NCBI RefSeq assembly: GCF_947493425.1
Contig: NZ_CANLRP010000024.1
Span: 1-64,000 of the forward strand
Direction: 5' to 3'
DNA: 64,000 nucleotides
Source: an uncultured Microscilla sp.
Lineage (GTDB): Bacteria > Bacteroidota > Bacteroidia > Cytophagales > Microscillaceae
Made by a program: the position numbers and the translations under genes. A model generated the notes under the pieces. It saw nothing but the letters and a program-made list of their open reading frames with translations, did no database searches and was not told the origin of the DNA. Position 1 is the first letter of the stretch. The number at the start of each line of letters is the position of its first letter. Positions 53,923 to 62,967 of this stretch are shown here, piece by piece.

Positions 53923-54312
53923 TTAATTGTCATCCTTCAATATGCCTATTGCCTTTGGTGATAATTTGTGTTTTACTTTTTTCCACTTTCTTACCACATC
54001 TTTTTGCTCGTGACTACCCGCACTATAGAGTTCAAAGTCTTTAACCTGGATCATTCCATCTACTTCTAACTCCTTGGCTTTCATTGATATAAAAGAAAAT
54101 ACAAGTGTGGCTCCACTGGGAACACTAAGAGAATATTTGCCATCAACATCGGTAATAGTTCCACGGTTAGTCCCTTTGATCAATACATTTACACCAGGGA
54201 GCCCATCGCCCTGTGTATCGGTTACTCTGCCTGAAATGGTTTTGTTGTTTTGAGTATAAGCCTGGAAAGAAAACAGCCCACAGAGAGCAATGACAAGTAA
54301 TATTGTTTTCAT
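53923..54312 (-). CDS. Stand-alone carboxypeptidase-regulatory-like domain protein
   Basis: 129 residues. Signal peptide to about 20 (CGLFSFQAYTQ), then a CarboxypepD_reg-like domain (TISGRVTDTQGDGLPGVNVLIKGTNRGTITDVDGKYSL at about 25-62, GATLVFSFISMKAKELEV). This is the domain found at the N terminus of SusC-type receptors, yet no plug or barrel follows; the C-terminal 35 residues are basic. It lies 34 bases upstream of the alpha-2-macroglobulin, which has a similar domain inside, so the two may work together (inference). Confidence 0.82.
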   Translation of the reverse strand: MKTILLVIALCGLFSFQAYTQNNKTISGRVTDTQGDGLPGVNVLIKGTNRGTITDVDGKYSLSVPSGATLVFSFISMKAKELEVDGMIQVKDFELYSAGSHEQKDVVRKWKKVKHKLSPKAIGILKDDN

Positions 54313-54411
54313 TGGTATGTTAATTAATCAATTGTTAATCATAAGTAAAAGATAAGGAATGGTACCAAAATAAATTTACATTCTTAACCTCATCTTTTGA
54401 GGCTATACTTT

Positions 54412-54512
54412 GTTAAAAAATAGCCGAATAGCGCTGCTATTAGCCAACCTTCCCTCAAGCTCGCTCAACATCCACTGGATATTGCCGTGCCGCGTCTAGC
54501 AACAAAATATTT
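54412..54512 (-). repeat. Repeat element, copy 1 (inverted relative to copy at 56385)
   Basis: TAGCCGAATAGCGCTGCTAT at 54421 onwards is the exact reverse complement of the core at 56409-56434, and both also have a GCTAGAC...AATATTTT part nearby (54493-54511 here). The cores contain an inner hairpin AATAGC-GCT-GCTATT. The two copies lie on the two sides of the RNase Z-like gene in opposite orientation. The stretch 54313-54766 holds no gene. Confidence 0.75.
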
Positions 54513-54766
54513 TATTAAACTATAGAAATTTATTTTTACACCATTCCTAAGCGAAATTGTAGTTTTCCCCTACGCACTTATTTGTAATAAATAGCAAGTA
54601 AAAAAGTTCAAGTGTAACTTGAAGACAAACGAAAAAAAATAAAGGAGTAGGGGAGAAAGGAAACTATAGCAAACCCCTTGAGTTTTGAGTCTAAGGGGCA
54701 TGTTTGCATCTGATAAGACCTGCTTAGCTCACAATTTTTCGGTTGAACTTAGCGCATAAATAGGGG

Positions 54767-55642
54767 TTATTTATTTACTTTAACCCCCTTGTTTTGTAAA
54801 ATGTCCCAGTGTACCTGGCCTGGTAATACCCGGTATACCGGAATGTTGATGGCGTATTTGTGGCGTAATTCCCGAATGGCAGTATCAATATGTTCGCTGG
54901 AGTAACGAGATGAAAAATGCCCTAAAATTAACTGTTCTATCTCAATGCTTGCCACCATCTCCATTACTTCTTCAAGGTAACTATGTGGATGACGATTTTC
55001 TTTGTTATTGGCTACCTGGTCTATAAAAGTAGCTTCGTGAATTAATATTTTGGAGTGGTTAAACCGTTCGTAGTCTTCTACTGGAGTATCGCCCGAATAG
55101 CTAATGACATTGGTACGAATCTCATTGGTGGTTGCCTCGATGCCTTTTTCTTCTTTGATTTTTTTTATTTCCAAACCACTCAAGTTTGCCAGTTCAGGTT
55201 TAAGCTTACGCTTTATCTGCATTACTTTATAGCTTAAACTCTTGGTTACACCTTCAACCGCTTTTACGTGTCCGTTTTGCACTGGTTCTACTACAAAATC
55301 ATCTTTGATGGCAATACGTGATTGGTCAGTAATAGGATGCCAAGTAGTGCCTTGTATGTGTGGGTCAAATTTCTGACAAAAATCTGCCAAAGCTGGAAAA
55401 GAACCACAATCGGCGGGGTAATGAATATGTAAACTTGAGCGGGCATTGAGTTGGTTAAATTGCAATAGCCCTGTCAGGTGGTCACGGTCGGCATGAGAAA
55501 TCAAAACGTGTTTTATTTTTCTCGACTTTTGCAATAGGTTGGCAGTAATGCCTTCACCAGCGTCAAACAAAATGCCTAGTTCTTCGACAAAATACCAAGT
55601 AGCAAATAATGCAGTAGAGTATCCAGTAATAGTAAGATTCAT
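54767..55642 (-). CDS. RNase Z-like metallo-beta-lactamase-fold protein
   Basis: 291 residues with the tRNase Z pattern: LFDAGEG, SHADRDHLTGLLQF at about 49-62, QNGHVKAVEG, the conserved substrate arm LSYKVMQIKRKLKPELANLSGLEI, YSGDTPV (about 193), HEATF (about 212) and GHFSSRY (about 252). The canonical HxHxDH metal motif reads HADRDH, so the second His is Asp. RNase Z trims the 3' trailer of tRNA precursors. The changed residue could lower or alter activity. Its gene stands alone between inverted copies of a repeat element. Confidence 0.82.
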   Translation of the reverse strand: MNLTITGYSTALFATWYFVEELGILFDAGEGITANLLQKSRKIKHVLISHADRDHLTGLLQFNQLNARSSLHIHYPADCGSFPALADFCQKFDPHIQGTTWHPITDQSRIAIKDDFVVEPVQNGHVKAVEGVTKSLSYKVMQIKRKLKPELANLSGLEIKKIKEEKGIEATTNEIRTNVISYSGDTPVEDYERFNHSKILIHEATFIDQVANNKENRHPHSYLEEVMEMVASIEIEQLILGHFSSRYSSEHIDTAIRELRHKYAINIPVYRVLPGQVHWDILQNKGVKVNK

Positions 55643-56563
55643 TAGATTATTTTTTTATACAGATAGTTCAGAAATTTGCTTCAAGTAGTTTGTGTGTGCA
55701 GATAATGGGAGAGCTTGGAGTAGAGAATGTGCGTCGTTTATAAATGGTGTACTGCTTTGTTGAAGAAGTTTATTTTGTCTAACCTCTAATTGTTGGGGCG
55801 AAAATATATGACAAAACTCAAATAGTTATAAGAAATATCTACCTTTAACGAGTTTTACGTTACTATAGTTTCGTTATTTATTTTAATATTGATTGTTTTT
55901 TTTGTTTACCTATTTAAAAAAATAATTGATTGAAAATGAGTGTTTTATGAAAATATGGTTTAATTATGTTTTCTTTTTTTAGCCAAATAATTGGAAAGTG
56001 ACACCCTCATTTATTGGTTGTTTACTTTTTGTTTACCCCAAATTTTAGGCGATATTTTTATATTAAGGTAGGTTTGCAACATATTTTCAAAGTCTTCACA
56101 AAACCTCAATTGTTAAACCTATAGAAACATTATCAATACCCCATCAAAATAAAGTATCGCTAAAGTAAAGCCTCACTTTTTATACAATCAAAAATTTATT
56201 TTATCAAAACTTTAAGATTTGACAGCTGCCATATACATAACGGCAAAGGGTGTCTAAATGTTTACGGTTGCGAAATCAGGAACGGCGAAAACTTTGAAAT
56301 AAATTCAATTTTTTACACTCAATAAATCCAAGTATTACTTAGTAATGTTGCCGAAATAATGTCAGCAAATTTAAGTAAATATTTTTTCGCTAGACAAGGC
56401 GAAAAATCGGCTAATAGCAGCGCTATTCGGCTATTTTTCAACGATGTATAGTGACTAAAATATACAGTTAAAATGGGGAAGTTATTTTGACTGCATTACT
56501 TAGGTAGCAATACCGCGTTATTATTCAACTATTTTTATTATTTATTACACTATTATTCAAAAT
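55643..56563. other. Long gene-free stretch upstream of the large T9SS gene
   Basis: 920 bases, AT-rich, with no plausible coding frame. It holds TAGGTTTG at 56069 as a possible -7 box without a clear -33 box, and repeat copy 2 near its 3' end. It probably contains the promoter and leader of the very large gene downstream. Confidence 0.6.
56385..56442 (+). repeat. Repeat element, copy 2 (inverted relative to copy at 54412)
   Basis: AATATTTTTTCGCTAGAC starts the unit and CGGCTAATAGCAGCGCTATT (from 56408) forms its core, ending ATTTTTCAAC. The core is the reverse complement of copy 1, while the middle (AAGGCGAAAAATC) is shorter than in copy 1. Confidence 0.75.
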
Positions 56564-59500
56564 ATGAGAAATCGATATACTACGATTGGTAAAATTCTGC
56601 TAACATTTGCTGTTTTTATCGGTAGTTTTCAATTAGCTACTGCCCAGCAAGAGCCTGGAAAAAAAGGTTATCAGAAGGTAAAAGATGATCCTAACGGAAG
56701 ACTCAAGTACGAAACAAATATGTTGAAAGACCCTCGTACGGGTAGAATTCCTGAAGATATTCACCGAAAGGAACTAGAGTATGTTTACTCTCCTAAGGCT
56801 AAATTACAGCAACAGTACAACAACAACAGTAACAAATATGCAAAAAGTGCTACTGCGCTTCCTGGTACAGCACAGTGGCAAAAACGCGGCCCTTACAATG
56901 TAGGTGGTCGTACACGTGCTTTAGCCATTGACATCAACAACGAAAACCTTATTTTGGCTGGTGGTGTGTCAGGCGGTATGTGGCGCTCAGACGACAGAGG
57001 CGCAAGCTGGACAAAGGTAACAGGTGCATCGCAACACCATAGTGTAACAGCAGTAGCCCAAGACCCTCAGAACCCTAATACCTGGTATTATGCTACAGGT
57101 GAGGGTAGAGGTAACTCTGCCAGTGCTTCTTTTTCTGCTATTTATGCAGGTAGCGGAGTTTACAAGTCTACCGATAATGGTTTGACCTGGGTTCAGTTGG
57201 CAAGCACCGCTTCTTTGGAAACCGAAAATGACAACCCTTTCCGTATTGCCTGGAACATTAAAGTACACCCTACTACTGGTGATGTTTATTTAGCTACTGG
57301 ACGTGCTTATAGTACAAGTACAGGTGCTATCTGGCGCTCAACTGATGGTGGTACTACCTGGAATAAAGTAATAGACGGTGGTAATGCAGTATATACTGAT
57401 ATAGAAATTGCTGCTAATGGCTTGATGTATGCCACAGTTGCTAGTTCTTCTACTACTACTTTCAAAGGTATTTACCGTTCTACCAATGGTACCGACTGGA
57501 CAGATATTACTCCTGCCAATATGCCTGTTTCTTACGCACGTGTAGTATTAGATATTGCTCCTTCTAACCCAGATGTAGCTTATTTCTTTGCAGCTACTCC
57601 TGGTTCAGGTGTAAGCGGACATAGCTTTTTTAAATATACTTATACTGCTGGTGTAGGTAATGGTGATGGAACTACTGGTAATGGTGGTGCTTGGGAAAAT
57701 CGTTCAAGCAACCTACCTGCTTATGGTGGTAATGTAGGTAACCTTTCACAAGCGAACTACAATCAATTTGTAAGAGTAAAGCTTGACGACGAAAACGTAG
57801 TATTTATAGGTAGCACTAACTTGTACCGCTCGCTTGATGCTTTTGCTACCAACACTCAAAACGCTTGGGTAGGTGGTTATTCTACGCTCAACAACGTAAG
57901 TACTTATCCAAATCATCACCCTGATAACCACGCCTTGGTATTTTTCCCTTCTGATCCTACAAAAATGATTTCTGGACACGATGGAGGAGTAAGCTATACT
58001 GATAACAACCTGGCAACGAATCCTCAACATCCAGTGGCTTGGACTTCTTTGAACAATGGTTATTATACTACCCAAATTTACGGTATGCACATTGATCCTG
58101 AAACTGCGGGAGACAATCGTTTGATCATTGGTTTGCAAGACAATGGTAAGTGGACAGTAAATGACAAGTCTTCTACGGCTATATGGGGCGAAGAAGTAGG
58201 CGGTGGTGATGGTGCTTTTGTTGCGATTACTCCAGGTAAAGATACAAGATATACCAGTACTCAGTTTGGTAAAGTAGCTCGTGTAGAAGGTGCTGATCCT
58301 CAGAACCCTACAGCTGCTGTACATGTATTCCCAGCGGGTGCATCAGGTCAATTATTCGTGCATCCTTTTACGCTTGACCCAAGCGATTATAAAATTATGT
58401 ACTACCCAGGCGGTGGTAACTTATGGAGACACAACGATGTTGAAAGCATCAATTCAGGTTGGAACTTTGGCGGAACATTTGATCCGGGATGGACTAACCT
58501 TACCAATGCTGCTGTTCCAGGTTCTATTACTGCCGTGGCTGCATCTAAATCAAACCCTAGCCATAGAGTATATTATGGTACTTCAACTGGTAGTGTTTAT
58601 CGTTTAGACAATGCAAATACAGGTAACCCTACTACTGTACAAGTTTTGGCAGGTCAGGGTGGTTATTTGAGTTGTGTGGCTATTGACCCAACCAATGCTG
58701 ACCGAGTGTTTGCTGTATTCAGTAACTATGGCATCCAGAGTATTTTTTACTCAGCCGATGGAGGTGCTAACTGGACAGATGTAGGGGGTAACTTAGAAGA
58801 AAACCCTGATGGTTCTGGTAATGGTCCTTCAGTTAGATGGTTAGACATACACGTAAACAGTTCTGGTACTACTACTTATTATGCAGGTACTAGCACGGGA
58901 CTATATGCTACAAACGCAATCTCTGGTGGGACTACTAACTGGGTACAAGAAGGTGCCAACACCATTGGTAACACAGTTGTAACAAGAGTTCGTTCAAGAG
59001 GTATTGATGGTTTGGTAGCAGTTGGAACGCACGGAACTGGTGTGTATAGTGCCAATGTAGGTCAAAGCGACAATGTAGCAATTGCTTATTTTAGCCCAAT
59101 GATTGGTGAGCCAGGCGAGCAGGTAAAAATCAACGGTATTCGTTTTGATGCCAATGCAGCTAACAATACTGTGAAAATTAACGGTATGGTTGCCAATGTG
59201 GTGTCGGCTTCTGCCAATAACTTAGTAGTAACTGTGCCCAATGGAGCTACTTCAGGTAAAATTACCGTGGAGGTAAATGGACAAACTGCTACCAGTGACA
59301 AAGACTTTACAGTAATTTTACCAATTGCTAAATATCCTTATACTGAAAGTTTTGAAGAAGGTACAACCAACTGGAAGCTGGCTGTAGATGGAAACGATTT
59401 CAACTGGGCAGTTGGTCAGGGCAGCACTCCTTCATCAGAAACAGGACCAAACAAAGCAAGCGAAGGTTTGTACTATATGTATGTGGAGTCTAGTGACCCT

Positions 59501-61273
59501 AATTATCCAGAAAAAAAGGCAGCTTTACAAAGTCGTTCTTTTGACTTGACCAGTTTGAATGAGCCTACCCTTGTTTTTGCCTACCACATGTTAGGTGACA
59601 CTACGATGGGAACTCTTCAGGTAGAAGTAACTACTGATGGAACAACCTGGAACAATGTATGGTCTGTTGCTGATAACCAAGGTGAAAACTGGAAAACAGC
59701 AGTACTTGACTTATCTGCTTATAAATCAGCGACTACTAGAATACGTTTTGTAGGAACTACCAAAGATGGCTGGAAAAGCGACATGGCCATTGATGCACTT
59801 ACCATTACCGAAAAAGGTGCTCCTGCTATTACAGGTTTTACTCCTTTGAGCGGTTTCGAAGGGCAAGTAGTGACTGTAAGTGGAGTAAACTTTGGTACTA
59901 CTACTGCCACTAATTTGGTAACGTTTAACGGTACAACTGCACAATTGACTGCCGCGACTGATTCATTGCTTACTACTAGTCTTCCTGCAACTGCTACTAC
60001 TGGTAAAATTTCGGTAACTGTAGCTGGGCAAACTGCTGTAAGTATGAGTAACTTTAATGTGATTGAAGTAATCAATACTTTTCCTTATAAAGAAAGCTTT
60101 GAAGATGCTGCATTGGGTAACTGGGAACAATCATTTGATGATGACTTGAACTGGGATCGTAACCAAGGAGGAACTCCTTCATTTAACACAGGGCCAGGTC
60201 AGGCTTCAGATGGAGCTTATTATATGTATGTAGAGGCAAGTGGTGATGGATATCCAAGCAAAAATGCTATACTGTCAAGCCCACCAGTAAATGCTCGTGC
60301 GCTCACAAGTCCTACGCTTACTTTTGACTACCACATGTATGGTGCAAATATGGGTAGCTTGGTGTTGGAAATCAGTAAAGACAACGGTGCTACCTGGAGT
60401 CCAATCTGGTCTAAGTCAGGTGACCAAGGTGATGTTTGGAAAACTGACTCTGTAAGCTTAAAAGCACACAAATATGCTACGATGATGTTCCGTTTTTCAG
60501 GTACTACTGGTGCTACTTGGTTAAGCGATATGTCTATTGACAATATCAACATCAAAGAAGGTTTTGTAACTGAGTTGCCTATTGCTGACTTTAAAGTAAG
60601 CCGTACTGAAATTTGGGAAGGTGAAAGCTTAAAATTCAACAATGAGTCGCAAAACGCGGTAACTTACTTGTGGAAAATTTCAGGTGGTGAAGCAGCAACT
60701 AGTACTGAGAAAAGCCCAACAGTAAAATATAATAAGGCAGGTTCTTATCATACTATCTTGATTGCTTATAACTCGCTTGGACAAACTTCGGTAAAAACTG
60801 TAGCCATTACTGTAAAGGCTCGTCCAAAATTGCCAATCGCTGACTTTAAAGTAAGTAATACTACTATTTATGAAGGTGAAGGCTTGAAGTTCAACAACGA
60901 GTCTAGACACGCCAGTCGTTATGAGTGGAGATTCTCAGGTGGTAATACTACCAGCAGCACTGAAACAAGTCCTTATATCTCTTATAACAAAGCGGGTACT
61001 TACCACGCAACCTTGATTGCTTACAACGCGAACAATCAAAGTGACTCTAAAATTTTAGAGATTAAAGTAGTAAAAAGAGGTGCTTCTAATGTAACAGGTT
61101 CAGTAGTAGACGTAAAAATCTACAGCAACACTGGGGCATTGATGAGAACAACCAAAATTGCTGAGGATGCTCAACCTACTGAAAGCTTAAAAGGTTTGCA
61201 AAAAGGTTTGTATTTCGTCCACGTGTACACAGCACAAGGAGTTAAAAAATACCAAATAGTGAAACAAGACTAG
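56564..61273 (+). CDS. Very large T9SS-secreted propeller protein with TIG, MAM-like and PKD domains
   Basis: 1569 residues. Signal peptide to about 27; pro-region RLKYETNMLKDPRTGRIPEDIHRKELEYVYSP; then RGPYNVGGRTRALAID (about 107) and BNR/Asp-box propellers (GMWRSDDRGASWTKV, GVYKSTDNGLTWVQL) to about 835. IPT/TIG domains lie at about 838-920 and 1085-1167, each followed by a MAM-like jelly roll (about 925-1085 and 1171-1333: GLYYMYVESS, AYHMLGDTTMGTLQVEV). Two PKD domains follow at about 1337-1420 and 1420-1505 (LPIADFKVS). The C terminus (GLQKGLYFVHVYTAQGVKKYQIVKQ) fits a short T9SS signal. Codons such as GGT and GCT dominate more than in neighbouring genes, which suggests high expression. 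It is likely surface-exposed and adhesive. Confidence 0.9.
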   Translation: MRNRYTTIGKILLTFAVFIGSFQLATAQQEPGKKGYQKVKDDPNGRLKYETNMLKDPRTGRIPEDIHRKELEYVYSPKAKLQQQYNNNSNKYAKSATALPGTAQWQKRGPYNVGGRTRALAIDINNENLILAGGVSGGMWRSDDRGASWTKVTGASQHHSVTAVAQDPQNPNTWYYATGEGRGNSASASFSAIYAGSGVYKSTDNGLTWVQLASTASLETENDNPFRIAWNIKVHPTTGDVYLATGRAYSTSTGAIWRSTDGGTTWNKVIDGGNAVYTDIEIAANGLMYATVASSSTTTFKGIYRSTNGTDWTDITPANMPVSYARVVLDIAPSNPDVAYFFAATPGSGVSGHSFFKYTYTAGVGNGDGTTGNGGAWENRSSNLPAYGGNVGNLSQANYNQFVRVKLDDENVVFIGSTNLYRSLDAFATNTQNAWVGGYSTLNNVSTYPNHHPDNHALVFFPSDPTKMISGHDGGVSYTDNNLATNPQHPVAWTSLNNGYYTTQIYGMHIDPETAGDNRLIIGLQDNGKWTVNDKSSTAIWGEEVGGGDGAFVAITPGKDTRYTSTQFGKVARVEGADPQNPTAAVHVFPAGASGQLFVHPFTLDPSDYKIMYYPGGGNLWRHNDVESINSGWNFGGTFDPGWTNLTNAAVPGSITAVAASKSNPSHRVYYGTSTGSVYRLDNANTGNPTTVQVLAGQGGYLSCVAIDPTNADRVFAVFSNYGIQSIFYSADGGANWTDVGGNLEENPDGSGNGPSVRWLDIHVNSSGTTTYYAGTSTGLYATNAISGGTTNWVQEGANTIGNTVVTRVRSRGIDGLVAVGTHGTGVYSANVGQSDNVAIAYFSPMIGEPGEQVKINGIRFDANAANNTVKINGMVANVVSASANNLVVTVPNGATSGKITVEVNGQTATSDKDFTVILPIAKYPYTESFEEGTTNWKLAVDGNDFNWAVGQGSTPSSETGPNKASEGLYYMYVESSDPNYPEKKAALQSRSFDLTSLNEPTLVFAYHMLGDTTMGTLQVEVTTDGTTWNNVWSVADNQGENWKTAVLDLSAYKSATTRIRFVGTTKDGWKSDMAIDALTITEKGAPAITGFTPLSGFEGQVVTVSGVNFGTTTATNLVTFNGTTAQLTAATDSLLTTSLPATATTGKISVTVAGQTAVSMSNFNVIEVINTFPYKESFEDAALGNWEQSFDDDLNWDRNQGGTPSFNTGPGQASDGAYYMYVEASGDGYPSKNAILSSPPVNARALTSPTLTFDYHMYGANMGSLVLEISKDNGATWSPIWSKSGDQGDVWKTDSVSLKAHKYATMMFRFSGTTGATWLSDMSIDNINIKEGFVTELPIADFKVSRTEIWEGESLKFNNESQNAVTYLWKISGGEAATSTEKSPTVKYNKAGSYHTILIAYNSLGQTSVKTVAITVKARPKLPIADFKVSNTTIYEGEGLKFNNESRHASRYEWRFSGGNTTSSTETSPYISYNKAGTYHATLIAYNANNQSDSKILEIKVVKRGASNVTGSVVDVKIYSNTGALMRTTKIAEDAQPTESLKGLQKGLYFVHVYTAQGVKKYQIVKQD

Positions 61274-61344
61274 TTGGTTTTCAACTGCCAAATTGGGTGA
61301 AGTAATACTTCCCTGTTTTTGGTAAACCTTGTTCATTAATAAAC

Positions 61345-61386
61345 AAAAAACGACTGTAAACTTAATTGTCTACAGTCGTTTTTGTT
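61345..61386. terminator. Terminator between the large T9SS gene and the sigma-fusion gene
   Basis: AAAAAACGACTGTA and TACAGTCGTTTTTG pair with a 12-base loop; both strands have a T-run, serving two convergent genes. Confidence 0.92.
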
Positions 61387-61448
61387 TTTATCAAGGTGAC
61401 TAATGCTAGATCAGTTCTCAACCAAGACCTTTGATGGATAAAACCAGA

Positions 61449-62759
61449 CTACTTATCCTCATCTTCATCTTTTAAATTGTTAATATTAACTTTCCCACTC
61501 ATATGAAAGATACCTTTACATTTGCCATCTGTTACATGCCCTATAGCAATATACTTAGAGGTAGTCTGAACAACCCGTTGGTCACAAAGCTGAACGCCAT
61601 ATTTTTGCAATAGCTTTAGGTATTTGCGATGAAGTTTGTAAGGAATCACTTTTTTATTGATCACCATTTTGCCATCCTTAAGCGCCAATCGGTTTTTAGC
61701 TTTTTTTGATTTAATCAAACGATCTTTACGCAGGTTACGCAACAACTCTCTTTTAAACTTATTGATACTACCAGTAAACTTAAGTGAGTCGCAGTCATTT
61801 GGTAAAGACGAAGAAGGTTTGGTTTTGACCAACAAAGGAGAGGTAGGTAAGCCAGTGCCAAAAAGCGCTTGTGAAACTGAGGGTTGTTTTACTGCCAAGC
61901 CCTTTATTGTTTGTATGTCGAATAAGTTGCGTGGTTTACTTTTGGTTTGTTTTGTAAATAAGGAATGCCCTTTCTTCTGAATTAAAGGTGTGTCTACCTT
62001 ATGATTGATAGCTTTTACTTTAAACAAACCAGCGGTCAGGGGTTTAATCAATGCCTGACTCATCACGGCTTTAGCGGGTACTTGTTTGTTTTTTGGGGTA
62101 GGATTCACCGGGGCAACTAATACAAAGGCTCCAATGGCGGTAAGGGTACTTAATGAATATATCATGAGCGATTTTGTTTGAAAAAAATACGATTTAGAAA
62201 TGAAAACATGCTCATTATTTCCCTCAAATAAGCCCCACAACATTCCCCACCAACCTCGGCGTACTGGCTTTTCGCGCATCAGGTAACGCAGTTTTTTTCT
62301 CCCCCTGCTCAAGTAGCTCTTTACTGTATTGATACCCGTATGTTGAATGTCAGCAATCTCTCGAATACTAAAACCACAAATGTCAAATAAAATAAGGGCA
62401 TCACGTTGATTTTCGGGCAATTGATCTAGCTTTTGATACATCAGTTGTACATCCAGAGACACTTCTGGAGTCACACCATTGGCAAACAGCTTTCGGGTGT
62501 GTTTTTCCTGCAATTCCGTTTGGTAGCGGGCTTTGCGCCAATGGCTCACTGAGCGGTTGCGGGCTGCCCTAATCAGGTAATGAATTAACTGATCTTTTTG
62601 CCTGATTTGCTCAAAGCGCTCATAAGTAGATAGTAACACATCTTGCACCAAATCGTCAGCCTCCATTTTGCCATAAGCCAAAGCAGCACAATAACGGGTA
62701 AATCTATCTTGGCAAGCAGCGTAAGCCTCAGTAAAAGCACGTTGTTTTTCGGGAGTCAT
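61449..62759 (-). CDS. ECF sigma factor fused to a membrane helix and an extracytoplasmic tail
   Basis: 436 residues. Region 2 at about 15-80 (EADDLVQDVLLSTYERFEQI, LIHYLIRAARNRSVSHWRKAR) and region 4 at about 108-165 (LPENQRDALILFDICGFSIREIADIQHTGINTVKSYLSRGRKKL) are both well formed. After a linker, a helix at about 197-217 (MIYSLSTLTAIGAFVLVAPV) should cross the membrane, and a Lys-rich tail of about 220 residues follows, ending in KYIAIGHVTDGKCKGIFHMSG and an acidic tip. No separate anti-sigma gene is adjacent. The tail may act as the built-in sensor or anti-sigma (inference). The usual ECF length is 170-200. Confidence 0.88.
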   Translation of the reverse strand: MTPEKQRAFTEAYAACQDRFTRYCAALAYGKMEADDLVQDVLLSTYERFEQIRQKDQLIHYLIRAARNRSVSHWRKARYQTELQEKHTRKLFANGVTPEVSLDVQLMYQKLDQLPENQRDALILFDICGFSIREIADIQHTGINTVKSYLSRGRKKLRYLMREKPVRRGWWGMLWGLFEGNNEHVFISKSYFFQTKSLMIYSLSTLTAIGAFVLVAPVNPTPKNKQVPAKAVMSQALIKPLTAGLFKVKAINHKVDTPLIQKKGHSLFTKQTKSKPRNLFDIQTIKGLAVKQPSVSQALFGTGLPTSPLLVKTKPSSSLPNDCDSLKFTGSINKFKRELLRNLRKDRLIKSKKAKNRLALKDGKMVINKKVIPYKLHRKYLKLLQKYGVQLCDQRVVQTTSKYIAIGHVTDGKCKGIFHMSGKVNINNLKDEDEDK

Positions 62760-62967
62760 AAGGCATTGTTTTTTTGGGTAATGAACATTTTCAGCAAGAG
62801 GGTCGCCATTATAGACGAAAAGTTGCAGGAGGGTGTAAAATAATCTGAGATAAAATAGTTGTGTACAGTGTAAGTTTTTGATAAACAGTAGGTTATGTTG
62901 AGAATAAAAAGTTGTAAATTTTAAAACTTGCAGCTGGTTTGTAAGGGTAGTTTTAACTTTACTACTG

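Noticed and set aside
54412-56442. Composite transposon carrying the RNase Z-like gene
   Set aside because: The flanking elements are short, hold no transposase and show no target duplication.
57746-58324. 192-codon antisense frame in the 1569-residue gene
   Set aside because: Antisense shadow of a conserved propeller region, no family motifs.
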